DNA of 22,532 bases from a virus: IMG/VR virus record IMGVR_UViG_3300032770_000094, positions 1 to 22,532 of that record. The stretch is one strand, 5' to 3'. Under the pieces are notes generated by a model that was not told the origin of the DNA, did not search any database, and saw only the letters and a program-made list of their open reading frames with translations. Shown here one piece after another: positions 10,101 to 15,386 of the stretch. Positions within the stretch are counted from its first letter, which is position 1, and each line of letters begins with the position of its first letter. The translations under genes and the position numbers were made by a program.

Positions 10101-13100
10101 TTTGCCAGGGCTTCCGCATCGTACTCCAGCAGTGGTTTGCCGGCTGCATCCAATCCGACCCGCACCATCTCCGGGCCGAGGCCGGCAGCCGGCTGCACCG
10201 TCGCCACCCCATCCAGTATGCCCTTGACGGCCCCGGTGATGGCATCGGTGTTTTTGCCAGACAGGGCTTTGGCCTGCGCCGCCATCGCCAGGGTCTTGTC
10301 CGCCGCTGCCTGAGCCGCCGCCTCGGCTGCTGGAGCCGTGGCGCTGGGCGCGCGGGCAGCCGCCGACACGGCGTAGTCTTGCAGTTGGCGCTCGATGTCG
10401 CCAAAGACCGTGCGGATCGTCACGTCGTCCAGCGGACGCATGGCCTGCGTGTTGCGCAGTTGGGTCAAGACGTGGTTCATAAACAGCGAGCGGTCGGAGG
10501 GCGTCATCGCTCCGACGTGGCCCATGATGTCGGGCGGCACCAGCCGGGTGTACTTGGCTCCCATGCCCGCCGCCTGGCCCAAGAACTCTTGGGTTAGCTG
10601 CTGAAAGCGATCCGGGTCCTTGCCGGCCTCGTTCCACAGCGACATCGCAATCGGGTAAAGCTTGGGGTCGCCGGCCACCAGCTTCATGGTGTCGGGCAGC
10701 AGGTTTTGCTCCAGCCCGTCGTAGGTTGAATTGAGGACCTCATGGAACATGCGCGCCCGCAGGTTGAAGGATACCGCCTGGTTCCAATCCGACCAGCCCC
10801 CGATCCAGGCTTTCCAGGCATCCCGCGCGGCCTTGATCGCGCCCTTGCCGGTGTCGGCCACTGGCGGCAGTGGATCACCCGCCAGCTTGTCCATCAGCGG
10901 CGCGCCGTCCGCCAGACCCGCGCTGGCCGAGGCCGCCAGGTCTAGCAGGCCATTGGTAGCCGGATTGCGCAGCGCGTTCCAGCGGTCAGTGATGGTTGTG
11001 AGCGGTCCCCAGGTCGGACGCCAGCCAGCCAGCAGCCGATCCGCCACCGTGCCGGTCGCGCCCATCTGCCGATTGAGGAGCGACTGCGCCAGGTCCGCCG
11101 GCAGAAGCATGTCCATGTCCTGCGCTTTGGCGAAGTCGGTGGTCAGGATCGAACCCAGGTCATCGAACAGGTGCCCACCGCCGATCATGTATTGAAACAG
11201 CGCGTTGACGTTGCGCGTCACCGATGAGCCTGGCCGGGCCAGCGAGGTGGCCGCCATCCAGTTGTTGGTCAGCCAGTCGGCCATCCCGTTCACCATCTGA
11301 ATGCCCGGCTTGGCCTGTTCCAGCACGCCCAGCTTGCGCGCGATCAGCGCCAGCAGGTCGTCATCGGAAAGCGCCGTGCCAGGGATGATGTGCGCCGCGC
11401 GATAAGCGTCCGCGAACTGCCCCGCCAACTGCGGCACGATAGACTTGGGATTGGACACCAGACGCTCGACGGCATCGTTTACCTGGGAGGTGACGAACTC
11501 GGTCTTGGCGTTGAGCGCCGCCAGCCGGGCAGCCTCCAACGCATCGGCGGCGGCGGGAGCCGCTTCTGATGCGCTGGAGGCCGCAGCGGCTCCCGCCGCC
11601 CGCAGCGCATCTACCACATCCTGGGGCGTCATGCTGCCGGTAATTTTGACGCCATTCTCCCCCGCGATGCGCTCCAGGTTCTTGGTAATCATCGCAGGCA
11701 TTCCCCCTGCGTCTACCTTAGCTAGAAATTCCTGGGCTTCCTGGGTCAAGCCGGGCGCGGCCTGGGCGGCACCCGCTGTTGAGGCCGATTGGGTCGCGGA
11801 TGACAACACACTGTCGTAGACTGCCTGAGCTTGCGGCGAGGCGTTCCAGGCACGCCGGTAAGCCGCGCTGGCTTGCTGGCGCAGATTGTTGGTGGCGTCA
11901 TCGGCCAGCTTGCTCCACTGATCGCCGCCGTTCACCACGTTGCGCATACTCTTGAGCACTTGATTTTCGCGCTCGCCAATCGAGGCCGCATCCAGTACTC
12001 CGCCGTCACCCGCCGTTTTGAGCATGTCGTTGAAGCTGTCCATGTCAGTGGCGGCGTTCGCCAACCGCCCCAGGGTGTCGGAGGCGGTCGCCGCCAGCCG
12101 GGCCGCCGCTGAGCGGTTGGTTTCTTGCAGCAGGTAGCGGGCGAAGTCGCCCACGACCGGCAGCGTGGAGGCGAAGTTGCCAAACTTGGTCGCCAGGGTA
12201 GCCCTAACCTGGCCCTGCGCCATGACGTTGCCGAGAGCCTGGAGCGCGCCGTCGCCGCCCAGGATGGTTGAGTTCGCCAGCTTGTTGCCGATAAACTTGC
12301 TGGCATCGCCCAGCAGTTCGCCCGGCTTTTCATACAGCCCCAGGATGTTGAACAGGTCCAGGGCCACCTCACCCGGCAGCTCCTCCCACGGATCAACGAA
12401 GTGGTCCTTGATGGAGTTGATCTCGTAGCTGTCGAGCGGAGCGCGCTTCTCCATCTCGGCCTCGACCAGCGCCGCCCGGAAAGCGTCACGCCGGGCCGGG
12501 TCCACATCGAAGGTGTAGGCGAAGGTCGGATCGCCCCAGCCGGCAGCTTTCTGAGTTTCGAGCTGCGCCTGAGAGATGAGACTTTTGGCCTGATCGAGGT
12601 CGGCCTGCGGGATCGTTCCAGGGGTGGCGAGGATGGCATATGCCGCGCGGCGGTTGTCCTGAGCCATCCCGTTCAACCCGCGACTGTCAGCCACGATCTT
12701 GTCGTAAGCAGCGTCCCAGCGGTTGTTATCAATAACCGTCTGGAGATCGGGCGGCATCCCCTGGCGCAACTGGCCGGTGGCTGGGTCAATCGAGAAACCA
12801 TAGACGTTGTTCTGGATGCCAGGCGGAGCCATGTTGTCGCGGATCGCCCGCACCCGCGCCACGCTGTTGTTGAGCGCGGCGTGGGCGTTGTCCTCTAGCG
12901 CCTGGCGGGTGGCGACGGAGGTCAGCACGTCTTGCGGCAGCAGCCCGGAGGCCGCCAGGGCGTTGGTGATGCCGAGATGGTCTGGCGCGTTGAGCGCCTG
13001 AATGCCCTTGTAGGTCGCTGCCGCGAAAACGGTGCGACCCAGCGCGCCCGATAGCGGTCCCCACTTAGCCGCCCACTGGAGCGTGTCGCTGATCGGCGCG

Positions 13101-13579
13101 GGCAGGTTGGGGTTGCCGATGATCTCTTTGGGGATATTCATGCCCAGCCCCAGGACCTTGAAAAGCTGATCGGTCCATGAGGGTCCGTTGGTATCCGCCG
13201 GGATGTTCTGCACCTGCTGATCGGGGGCGGCGAAAGGGTTGTGTATCTGGTAGGTGGTTGGCGGCGCGAAGGGCGAGGCCGGATGCTGGGTCAGGAAATC
13301 CGAAAGCTGCGCGCTGGGTCCGAACATCCCCTGCGGTTTGGACTGCTGCTGATCGGAGCCAGCGGTGGGATCGGTCGGAGGGTTCGCGCCAGGGATGGGC
13401 GTGCCCTCCGGCGCGGGCGAGGTGTTTACCGTCTGCGGCGTCCAGGGCGTGGTATCACTCGGCAGCGACTTGCCGCCCACGCCGAAAGTTCCAGAAGATG
13501 CAACCGGCCCAACCCCGGAGGGTTGGGCCTTATTGAACTCTTGCTGGAACTCCGGCGTTTCCCAAAAGTTTCCGGCCAT
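1199..13579 (-). CDS. Giant phage polyvalent-type protein (4,126 residues)
   Basis: This is a single open frame of 12.4 kb. Regions in order: residues 1-130 are Pro/Gln-rich and disordered; 130-760 are largely helical; around 774-800 is an ARPGSSVTRN segment seen in phage internal proteins; 1490-1500 is a linker; 1826-2435 is the long module with AIEEIQSD (2193-2200) and WTTG (from 2291); 2653-2760 is a zincin-like segment with HEVLGH (2689-2694); around 3171 is FPFWMMPSRSIPFYLEY; about 3950-3985 is a Thr/Arg/Ala low-complexity linker; the tail is helical. From memory, this domain mix belongs to the large polyvalent proteins of phages and conjugative elements, many of which are thought to be packaged and injected with DNA. 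Placement between portal and capsid genes fits a virion component. The ATG at 13579 has no clear Shine-Dalgarno; a palindromic motif abuts it. No RNA polymerase motif was seen. Confidence 0.8.
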   Translation of the reverse strand: MAGNFWETPEFQQEFNKAQPSGVGPVASSGTFGVGGKSLPSDTTPWTPQTVNTSPAPEGTPIPGANPPTDPTAGSDQQQSKPQGMFGPSAQLSDFLTQHPASPFAPPTTYQIHNPFAAPDQQVQNIPADTNGPSWTDQLFKVLGLGMNIPKEIIGNPNLPAPISDTLQWAAKWGPLSGALGRTVFAAATYKGIQALNAPDHLGITNALAASGLLPQDVLTSVATRQALEDNAHAALNNSVARVRAIRDNMAPPGIQNNVYGFSIDPATGQLRQGMPPDLQTVIDNNRWDAAYDKIVADSRGLNGMAQDNRRAAYAILATPGTIPQADLDQAKSLISQAQLETQKAAGWGDPTFAYTFDVDPARRDAFRAALVEAEMEKRAPLDSYEINSIKDHFVDPWEELPGEVALDLFNILGLYEKPGELLGDASKFIGNKLANSTILGGDGALQALGNVMAQGQVRATLATKFGNFASTLPVVGDFARYLLQETNRSAAARLAATASDTLGRLANAATDMDSFNDMLKTAGDGGVLDAASIGERENQVLKSMRNVVNGGDQWSKLADDATNNLRQQASAAYRRAWNASPQAQAVYDSVLSSATQSASTAGAAQAAPGLTQEAQEFLAKVDAGGMPAMITKNLERIAGENGVKITGSMTPQDVVDALRAAGAAAASSASEAAPAAADALEAARLAALNAKTEFVTSQVNDAVERLVSNPKSIVPQLAGQFADAYRAAHIIPGTALSDDDLLALIARKLGVLEQAKPGIQMVNGMADWLTNNWMAATSLARPGSSVTRNVNALFQYMIGGGHLFDDLGSILTTDFAKAQDMDMLLPADLAQSLLNRQMGATGTVADRLLAGWRPTWGPLTTITDRWNALRNPATNGLLDLAASASAGLADGAPLMDKLAGDPLPPVADTGKGAIKAARDAWKAWIGGWSDWNQAVSFNLRARMFHEVLNSTYDGLEQNLLPDTMKLVAGDPKLYPIAMSLWNEAGKDPDRFQQLTQEFLGQAAGMGAKYTRLVPPDIMGHVGAMTPSDRSLFMNHVLTQLRNTQAMRPLDDVTIRTVFGDIERQLQDYAVSAAARAPSATAPAAEAAAQAAADKTLAMAAQAKALSGKNTDAITGAVKGILDGVATVQPAAGLGPEMVRVGLDAAGKPLLEYDAEALAKLSPSDARVRLYDGVSRLAAQLGGPDLAMFGDPASLAVRVQQFLSDPAAVQRANPKLAEAIATTLDRNPEVYATFRGLLGTPLPDYRSIVKDVSDEGYRLGPIDYTKILNDRIGSRVYQTAPAVQAAGQNQAASRATFSRMMREALDAGTVTNEAWTNGNEAMRTMDAAQGWLHNWWLDFAPDPLHNTGKARRSAWDYFDELRAQNYQAVADWTQELQRATLRGETITMPSLDEMLTRSGMKLDYDAGGHIARITMPGPNGTSDRVYTNPITILGLESNLLRPLFPRGLPDGLTADKAIAMPLDELETTAKGYINAVRAPVDVPKPISADTPVVRLTSAGTPAPKGTRTPVNYTGDIQRDKLLEWLKTNLHLNTDAAQADQHFLDALAGAWENLHPGQDWYKETFAGMTRYPRGIHELPEGALTQASEQLVQDVDMKPFPSITPGGSGSFNPVQEQAAPTGFGVNAPAATRVIPAAQFFADPQRQGDLLADYATEHLPELLRDDSYITWDHAGGEADVVLNVSRNVPDEYSAIQQGITSGQASIYDYTNGQPLYLDTEPGRTAAQQDGAAFAQLVPGEGESGRAIYTRGQGQIERVVSGPPPGAVSGSPDSLSPGEFSRLQSYRNSLISDLAEASADGDAARVAQLQRHLDSTNEFLSHSQFFAQSESDPASSWYLKSRRLIQQKMRSAKTQPVEAVQNFLRGQVSQEELAATGLDSYLAARSGGKVTQQELLDHLDQNTPELIPMVLGEKGPKPEPIPLNWVSLGGDDLTAVGYDGAHYQVRIGRDDDWFLVNSRDHSSIPFATPQEAQHAGSAAELRAYAADPHPVFDYDEVGQLRQDFRDAMAAKYGSPNPERWGDDAQTWEDINADGRARYSASQYMHNQQPTLWSDRTSPGGTNYREALLLFKAPKSPQQQELTSAYEAYDSLYEELSEKYPQGWRASDGTYWRPSGMDFDQRNSVPPLSADDDQAFAAANQRTYAATKAAQESGADELENKYRQFSDFHGRDIKSRNPIAVHIRYKDRLDTDGRRILAIEEIQSDLAQRGRDQGFYTPEVVQRIQALQQLAEAAGKNPADIAAGRREALVPILEKAQAASYLMAPPTPWADSYNKLALNYMLRKAAEDGGYDGLAWTTGATQSNRYSLAHYVDQLDWSVPQGTVLPPVGSNTQNSLVMDYLQGRLSLADLEEQYPSAFKDMDAASVTLKGSKLGKSTLNTSTPLGRLHEYVGQDITDAIKDRIRAGASSDTILGDNMQVGGLGMGEAYDKKISSIAGRMGKPFGVSVSDLPLQTGGQSVATYQVFRATVDDIRGELEQAAQTAQDQVAATRSKLVDWIGAHVRADNGQPLDPDSIGSMADEALGLEPEPGRNRQNGLSYLEYALGFVPPEDRTDADSLLREVRTSGDQYLQTQDDLNRYWTDEPGFAKYNRPDMYEPVSEPYDTFQEAAAHADLLHQTPGSEYAHLPIVESSRIEPTYQTFHYLPINDAMKTSALQGMPLFQTRGQVRAAVQFLDDGRAWLHFFSGANLSAIPHEVLGHILETQLPPESVQAVSDWMGKPLAEWGVAEKEKFAKAAEQYVRDGLPPTPELAPTMNYLRDYMGRVYANMAAYFDGVNINPSIRAVFDKALGATDDPKTFTEIAPARALGLLRTDTDPLIHTAFKDTFRWMQQELRSVGTEGDFYSDLLREYPHWSDVIAGAPEWDNPRVVLNKLLENEMFRAPDAPMDPETRALVSRMYEYAAGELTHGTPYNPPNPYILSKINAPQAILDDATAKFQSVNGISDAGAWLAQKQQNDIEAELARAWDAWAAAPRYPDGRSLREVWPAQATKTQAGFDSYISDAIDRLKTNYGPRADDLTSALQYIQQEARSFGAQAMQANQALLPEQLSAREQQLAAQFPVMIPYWQLPDEIKTWLGRAENIQAQADAATDTLHYWRDWLLDKANSGDPMATQLTDQQRGTFATWADQAAKAKYSLLDQATNGNPASGIEGALPHTNKFMLNYQHQTNFDQIMRTIFPFWMMPSRSIPFYLEYMASHPWLPAAYAKLVETSQRVSYAAGATTSDGHQLPSLEGYFPLPGTNVWFNPTSMLRFRYALPRASQAYNDVDEAQTPLQQTYTYLDQMGRDLGFYLPPWVTIPARALDVADTNRLPSFSLVPELQLVPPWVESDVMEKLSRAASPGIKDFWYNYINPTPPWQDYLVEREVLRNALDQMHNPNLTPDQKMSLATDARDALTQREGNPAYDVALRSVQNQEYGRDLAGFFTGVFPQQYSEGAAELAALRDQVNQLRDSINSETNAALFDVPGDSAARYNAYTDRRYNTPDGYLVTLYNDIRFTQTPQGVPVYGQQRRDLISQSITQDQDTSSYYSALSALSDQLNARLRALPVGGDPTVTSAVWDWYFNQRQQIENSPAYADAQRPWTQSIKPDPLLAQHYTDQWYQMIRATQPQWDQANGQSYTDWQAAVQNWRDSFPQIVQSLSKSFADQANSDALQAPTNAEQTAGLAKSNQIVQWLTANTTPQSYDDWNKANDTPLDALNNAWRTTYWDPYWNAVNGQSGYNYTLAEQTFLQAHPNPPTPDELATWVMNNYPAGKFTYDQLVQAAQSQGEESISDRTRPADDTTALQQQAYDILDEAGPGAGQTNLINAFIKAGGSRSDIDVFYDTGGAWKDPTKLATFVGQLQQAAAALKLGPPTTDQLTRWLQVQNLNQAWQQQATAQFGPDILNVIADYGAASTSARTAMRAADPRITKFYDAKDAYGTQHPDWAIYYDTYIAQKLGLNPSAYATSGAVLVDPNTGLPVPPSSSGAGTTTGGTTTRTTRATTATRKSAAPRAAAAPRPLTSVQMNAAIRRDFIPMARRSAGEILDYLDATKLGTGKLGGAPNWPDDLWARYGHPPPGLADALGTTAIQQLAAGVPSQPLTDFLSSLALSNPQYQTYLQPIIEDQKGNREAVPTPAGGAGTQANANPVIETVG
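5300..5617 (-). other. Zincin-like segment within the giant protein
   Basis: Residues about 2655-2760 contain AVQFLDDGRAWLHFFSGANL followed by SAIPHEVLGHILE. In related phage polyvalent proteins the equivalent segment ends in a classical zinc-metallopeptidase HExxH such as HELGH. Here the codons read H-E-V-L-G-H, so the two histidines are one residue further apart. Peptidase activity is therefore uncertain. Confidence 0.5.
6275..8104 (-). other. EIQSD module within the giant protein (residues about 1826-2435)
   Basis: The order of motifs is: SWYLKSRRLIQQKM and EELAATGLDSYL, with an ELLDHL helix; then GGTNYREALLLF; then HIRYKDRLDTDGRRILAIEE running into the IQSD motif; then ALNYMLRKAAEDGGYDGLAW and TTGATQSNRY; finally GGLGMGEAYDKKISSIAGRM. 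I recognise this series as a recurrent module of large proteins in proteobacterial prophages. I do not know a demonstrated activity for it. The boundaries are approximate. Confidence 0.6.
9091..9105. promoter_or_regulatory. Palindromic motif, copy 2 (inside the giant gene)
   Basis: The plus-strand sequence is AAGTTAGCCTAACTA. The inner 13 nt (9092-9104) is a perfect palindrome around its central base. It falls in a linker of the giant protein near residue 1492 and is read as V-V-R-L-T. The codons GTA, GTT, CTA and ACT end in A or T, unlike the G/C-ending codons around them. Confidence 0.55.
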
Positions 13580-13594
13580 AAGTTCGCCTAACTT
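13580..13594. promoter_or_regulatory. Palindromic motif, copy 3 (start of the giant gene)
   Basis: The plus-strand sequence is AAGTTCGCCTAACTT, the exact reverse complement of the core of copy 1. It abuts the ATG of the giant gene at 13579 and contains the stop codon of the 79-residue gene (13590-13588). It occupies the place where a Shine-Dalgarno would be expected, so a bound protein or an RNA hairpin here could affect translation of the giant gene. Confidence 0.6.
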
Positions 13595-13827
13595 TCAACT
13601 GTCTGAGGCTTGGGCTTGCGCCCGCGCCGAGGCTTTTCCTCTACGACTTCCGGCTCCGGTTCCGGCTCAGGGTTCGGCAGCGCCTCGCGCCGCACCAGCA
13701 CGATGTAGTGCCCGGTGACGTTGATATGAAAGCCCAGCACGTCCCAGGCTTCGCCCATCAACTGCTCCAGCCGGGCATTGGCCTGGATCAGGTTGGTGCC
13801 AAGATCAAGCAACTTCGTTTCAAACAT
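13588..13827 (-). CDS. Small protein with AT-hook-like tail (79 residues)
   Basis: I do not recognise this family. Residues 1-50 look folded (an amphipathic helix LIQANARLEQLMGEAWDVL, then strands with INVTGHYIVLV). Residues 50-62 are an acidic-proline stretch (NPEPEPEPEVVEE). The tail carries PRRGRKPKP, which resembles the R-G-R-P core of an AT-hook that binds the minor groove of AT-rich DNA. The ATG at 13827 has a good AGGAG about 8 nt upstream. The stop overlaps palindromic copy 3, directly before the giant gene, so the two are probably co-transcribed. A possible divergent promoter lies upstream (TTGACG, 17-nt spacer, GGTAAT), overlapping the promoter of the HNH gene. A DNA-binding regulator and a small virion protein are both possible; neither is shown. 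Confidence 0.65.
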   Translation of the reverse strand: MFETKLLDLGTNLIQANARLEQLMGEAWDVLGFHINVTGHYIVLVRREALPNPEPEPEPEVVEEKPRRGRKPKPQTVES

Positions 13828-13852
13828 TCAAGCAGCTCCTAACTGTGGCTAA

Positions 13853-13881
13853 TTGACAATTACCCCAACTCAGGGAATAAT
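13853..13881 (+). promoter_or_regulatory. Near-consensus sigma70 promoter of the HNH gene, leaderless
   Basis: A perfect -35 TTGACA lies at 13853-13858. A spacer of exactly 17 nt follows, then a -10 AATAAT at 13876-13881 (five of six). The expected transcription start, about 7 nt after the -10, is at 13887-13888, which is the A of the ATG. There is no Shine-Dalgarno at proper spacing. The -35 lies within the palindrome AATTGACAATT (13851-13861), which could be an operator. Confidence 0.7.
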
Positions 13882-13887
13882 CGTCAA

Positions 13888-14388
13888 ATGGCTAATTATT
13901 CCAGCATCATACCCCGACTAACCAAAGCGCAGATCAAAACCTTCTGGTCGCATGTGGACATCCGAGGCGAGGATGACTGCTGGCCGCTCAAACGCAGAAA
14001 CGGCCAGCCATTCACCACCAAGTATCGCCTTATCTGCATCGGGAATAAAATCCTCAAAGCCCATCGGGTTGCCTGGTCAATCGCCAACCATAAACAACCT
14101 GGAAAGCGAGAGGTACTCCACTCCTGCGACAACCCACCTTGCTGCAATCCAAAACATCTGTCGCGCGGCACCCATGCGGAGAACATGGCTGATATGGCCT
14201 CACGTCGCCGCTCCGCGCGGGGCGTCCAGCATGGGATGTCTAAACTAAATGAAGCCGATGTACGAGAGATACGCCGGTTGATTAGCGAGAAGAAACTGTC
14301 GCAAAGAGACATCGCTATCCGCTTCGATGTGCGCCAATCAGCTATCTCTAAGATTGCTCTAAACCAACGCTGGAGCCACATTCACTAG
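13888..14388 (+). CDS. HNH homing-type endonuclease with C-terminal helix-turn-helix
   Basis: This 166-residue protein is a predicted DNA-cutting enzyme of the phage HNH type. The N-terminus has DDCW (29-32), a feature of these enzymes. KAHRVAW is at 57-63. The core VLHSCDNPPCCNPKHLSRGT (77 onward) supplies H78, N87 and H90 as the HNH residues, with Cys80, 85 and 86 as possible zinc ligands. Residues 113-166 (KLNEADVREIRRLI, then QRDIAIRFDVRQSAISKI) are a helix-turn-helix DNA-binding end. It is the only plus-strand gene in a minus-strand late operon. Its GC is about 50% in hand-counted rows, against the mid-60s around it, which suggests recent transfer. Its stop overlaps the stop of the convergent neighbour in one CTAG. 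It is probably a free-standing homing endonuclease; its target site is unknown. Confidence 0.88.
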   Translation: MANYSSIIPRLTKAQIKTFWSHVDIRGEDDCWPLKRRNGQPFTTKYRLICIGNKILKAHRVAWSIANHKQPGKREVLHSCDNPPCCNPKHLSRGTHAENMADMASRRRSARGVQHGMSKLNEADVREIRRLISEKKLSQRDIAIRFDVRQSAISKIALNQRWSHIH

Positions 14389-15383
14389 CCTCCCAGCCAG
14401 GGATTAGGACGCTCGAACTGCCACTGCCCATTGGACTGCTTGGTGGCATCGCGCGCCGGCCCCAGGCCAGTGAACGGATTGATAAGCGCCTCCGCCGCCG
14501 GCCCGTAAGCCGACAGCAGGCCGGTGGTGCCCTGCGACTGCGCCAGGATCGGATCGAGCGCAGCTTGCTCCGCCAGGTATTGCCCGCGCGTCTGGTCGCT
14601 GTTGCCCGCGCCGCCGTATTGCTGCATCACCGAGGCGATGTCCTTGAGGTACTGGTAGCCCGGCCCGAAGTCCTGCGCGCTCTTGCCCATGCCCTTCGCC
14701 ATGCTGTTGAGCGTGTCGAGGATGCCCTGCGCCCGATTGGCGGTGAAGTATTGATACTGCACCGTGGGCGCGCCCTCGACTGGCGGCAGCGGCGCGGCGG
14801 GGGTGCTGCTCAAGGAATAGTCGCCCGGCTGCCCCACTGTGGCGGTCGGCTTGCCGCCCGCGAAGGGGTTATTGACCGAGGGATCGGTGGTGGATAGCTG
14901 CGACAGGTTTTCGGCTGCCGTGCGCTGATCCTCCGGCGACATATACGGAACGAGCGCGTTGACGATGGTCGCATACTCCGTAAGCGGGTTGAGGCGGTCA
15001 GGGGTCAGGCCCTTCCACCAGCTTGGCGCGCCCGGCACGGAATAGGTCGGCTTCCATTGAGTGCGGTAAGCGGCGGTCAGCGAGCTATAGTCTGGACCGT
15101 TAGGCGCGGGCGGCGTGGCTGCGCCGCCCGCGCCACCACCTCCGCCGCCGGTCTGGCCCCAGGTGCCCAGGTCGTTCAACGGGTAGGTGTACTCACGGTT
15201 GCCCTTCATGTCGGGATTGCCGCGCGGCTGACCCGCGTAGGAAGTGTCCGCGCCCTGCGCCACGGCATGAGCCTGGATATAGTCAAGGATGCCCTGCGTG
15301 CCGGCGTCAGGCACCTGCTGGCCCTGCTGGGGCTTGGACTTTTCCTTGAGCGGCTTGGGCGGCGGAGGCGGCCAGGTGCTCAT
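14385..15383 (-). CDS. Putative virion protein with VPDAGTQG repeat (332 residues)
   Basis: No known domain is recognised. The first 20 residues are Pro/Lys-rich. Residues 21-41 carry the peptide QQVPDAGTQGI and an AH helix end, which also occurs twice in the preceding gene. A Gly-rich linker follows (around 78-90). Then comes a Trp/Tyr-rich stretch (AAYRTQWKPTYSVPGAPSWW) and helical segments to the C-terminus, which ends NPWLGG. The ATG at 15383 has a strong GGAGGT 7 nt upstream and lies 3 nt from the stop of the LysM gene, so the two are translationally linked. The shared repeat and adjacency suggest that the two products work together, perhaps as neck, tail or head-fibre-like components. 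The function is unknown. Confidence 0.7.
   Translation of the reverse strand: MSTWPPPPPKPLKEKSKPQQGQQVPDAGTQGILDYIQAHAVAQGADTSYAGQPRGNPDMKGNREYTYPLNDLGTWGQTGGGGGGAGGAATPPAPNGPDYSSLTAAYRTQWKPTYSVPGAPSWWKGLTPDRLNPLTEYATIVNALVPYMSPEDQRTAAENLSQLSTTDPSVNNPFAGGKPTATVGQPGDYSLSSTPAAPLPPVEGAPTVQYQYFTANRAQGILDTLNSMAKGMGKSAQDFGPGYQYLKDIASVMQQYGGAGNSDQTRGQYLAEQAALDPILAQSQGTTGLLSAYGPAAEALINPFTGLGPARDATKQSNGQWQFERPNPWLGG
15261..15323 (-). repeat. VPDAGTQG peptide repeat, copy 3
   Basis: Residues 21-41 of the 332-residue protein. This copy is highly similar to copy 1 (15807-15869) at the DNA level as well as in protein, which suggests recent duplication or recombination between the two genes. Confidence 0.7.
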
Positions 15384-15386
15384 AAA

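Noticed and set aside
12174-12187. AAGTTGCCAAACTT, similar to the 15-bp palindrome
   Set aside because: The arms match but the spacer is 4 nt, not 5, and the centre differs. It is probably a chance inverted repeat in coding sequence.
1199-13579. Idea that the giant protein is an N4-type virion RNA polymerase
   Set aside because: Length and proximity to an N4-gp56 capsid gene prompted the idea, but no polymerase motif was found, and the recognisable modules are those of polyvalent proteins.
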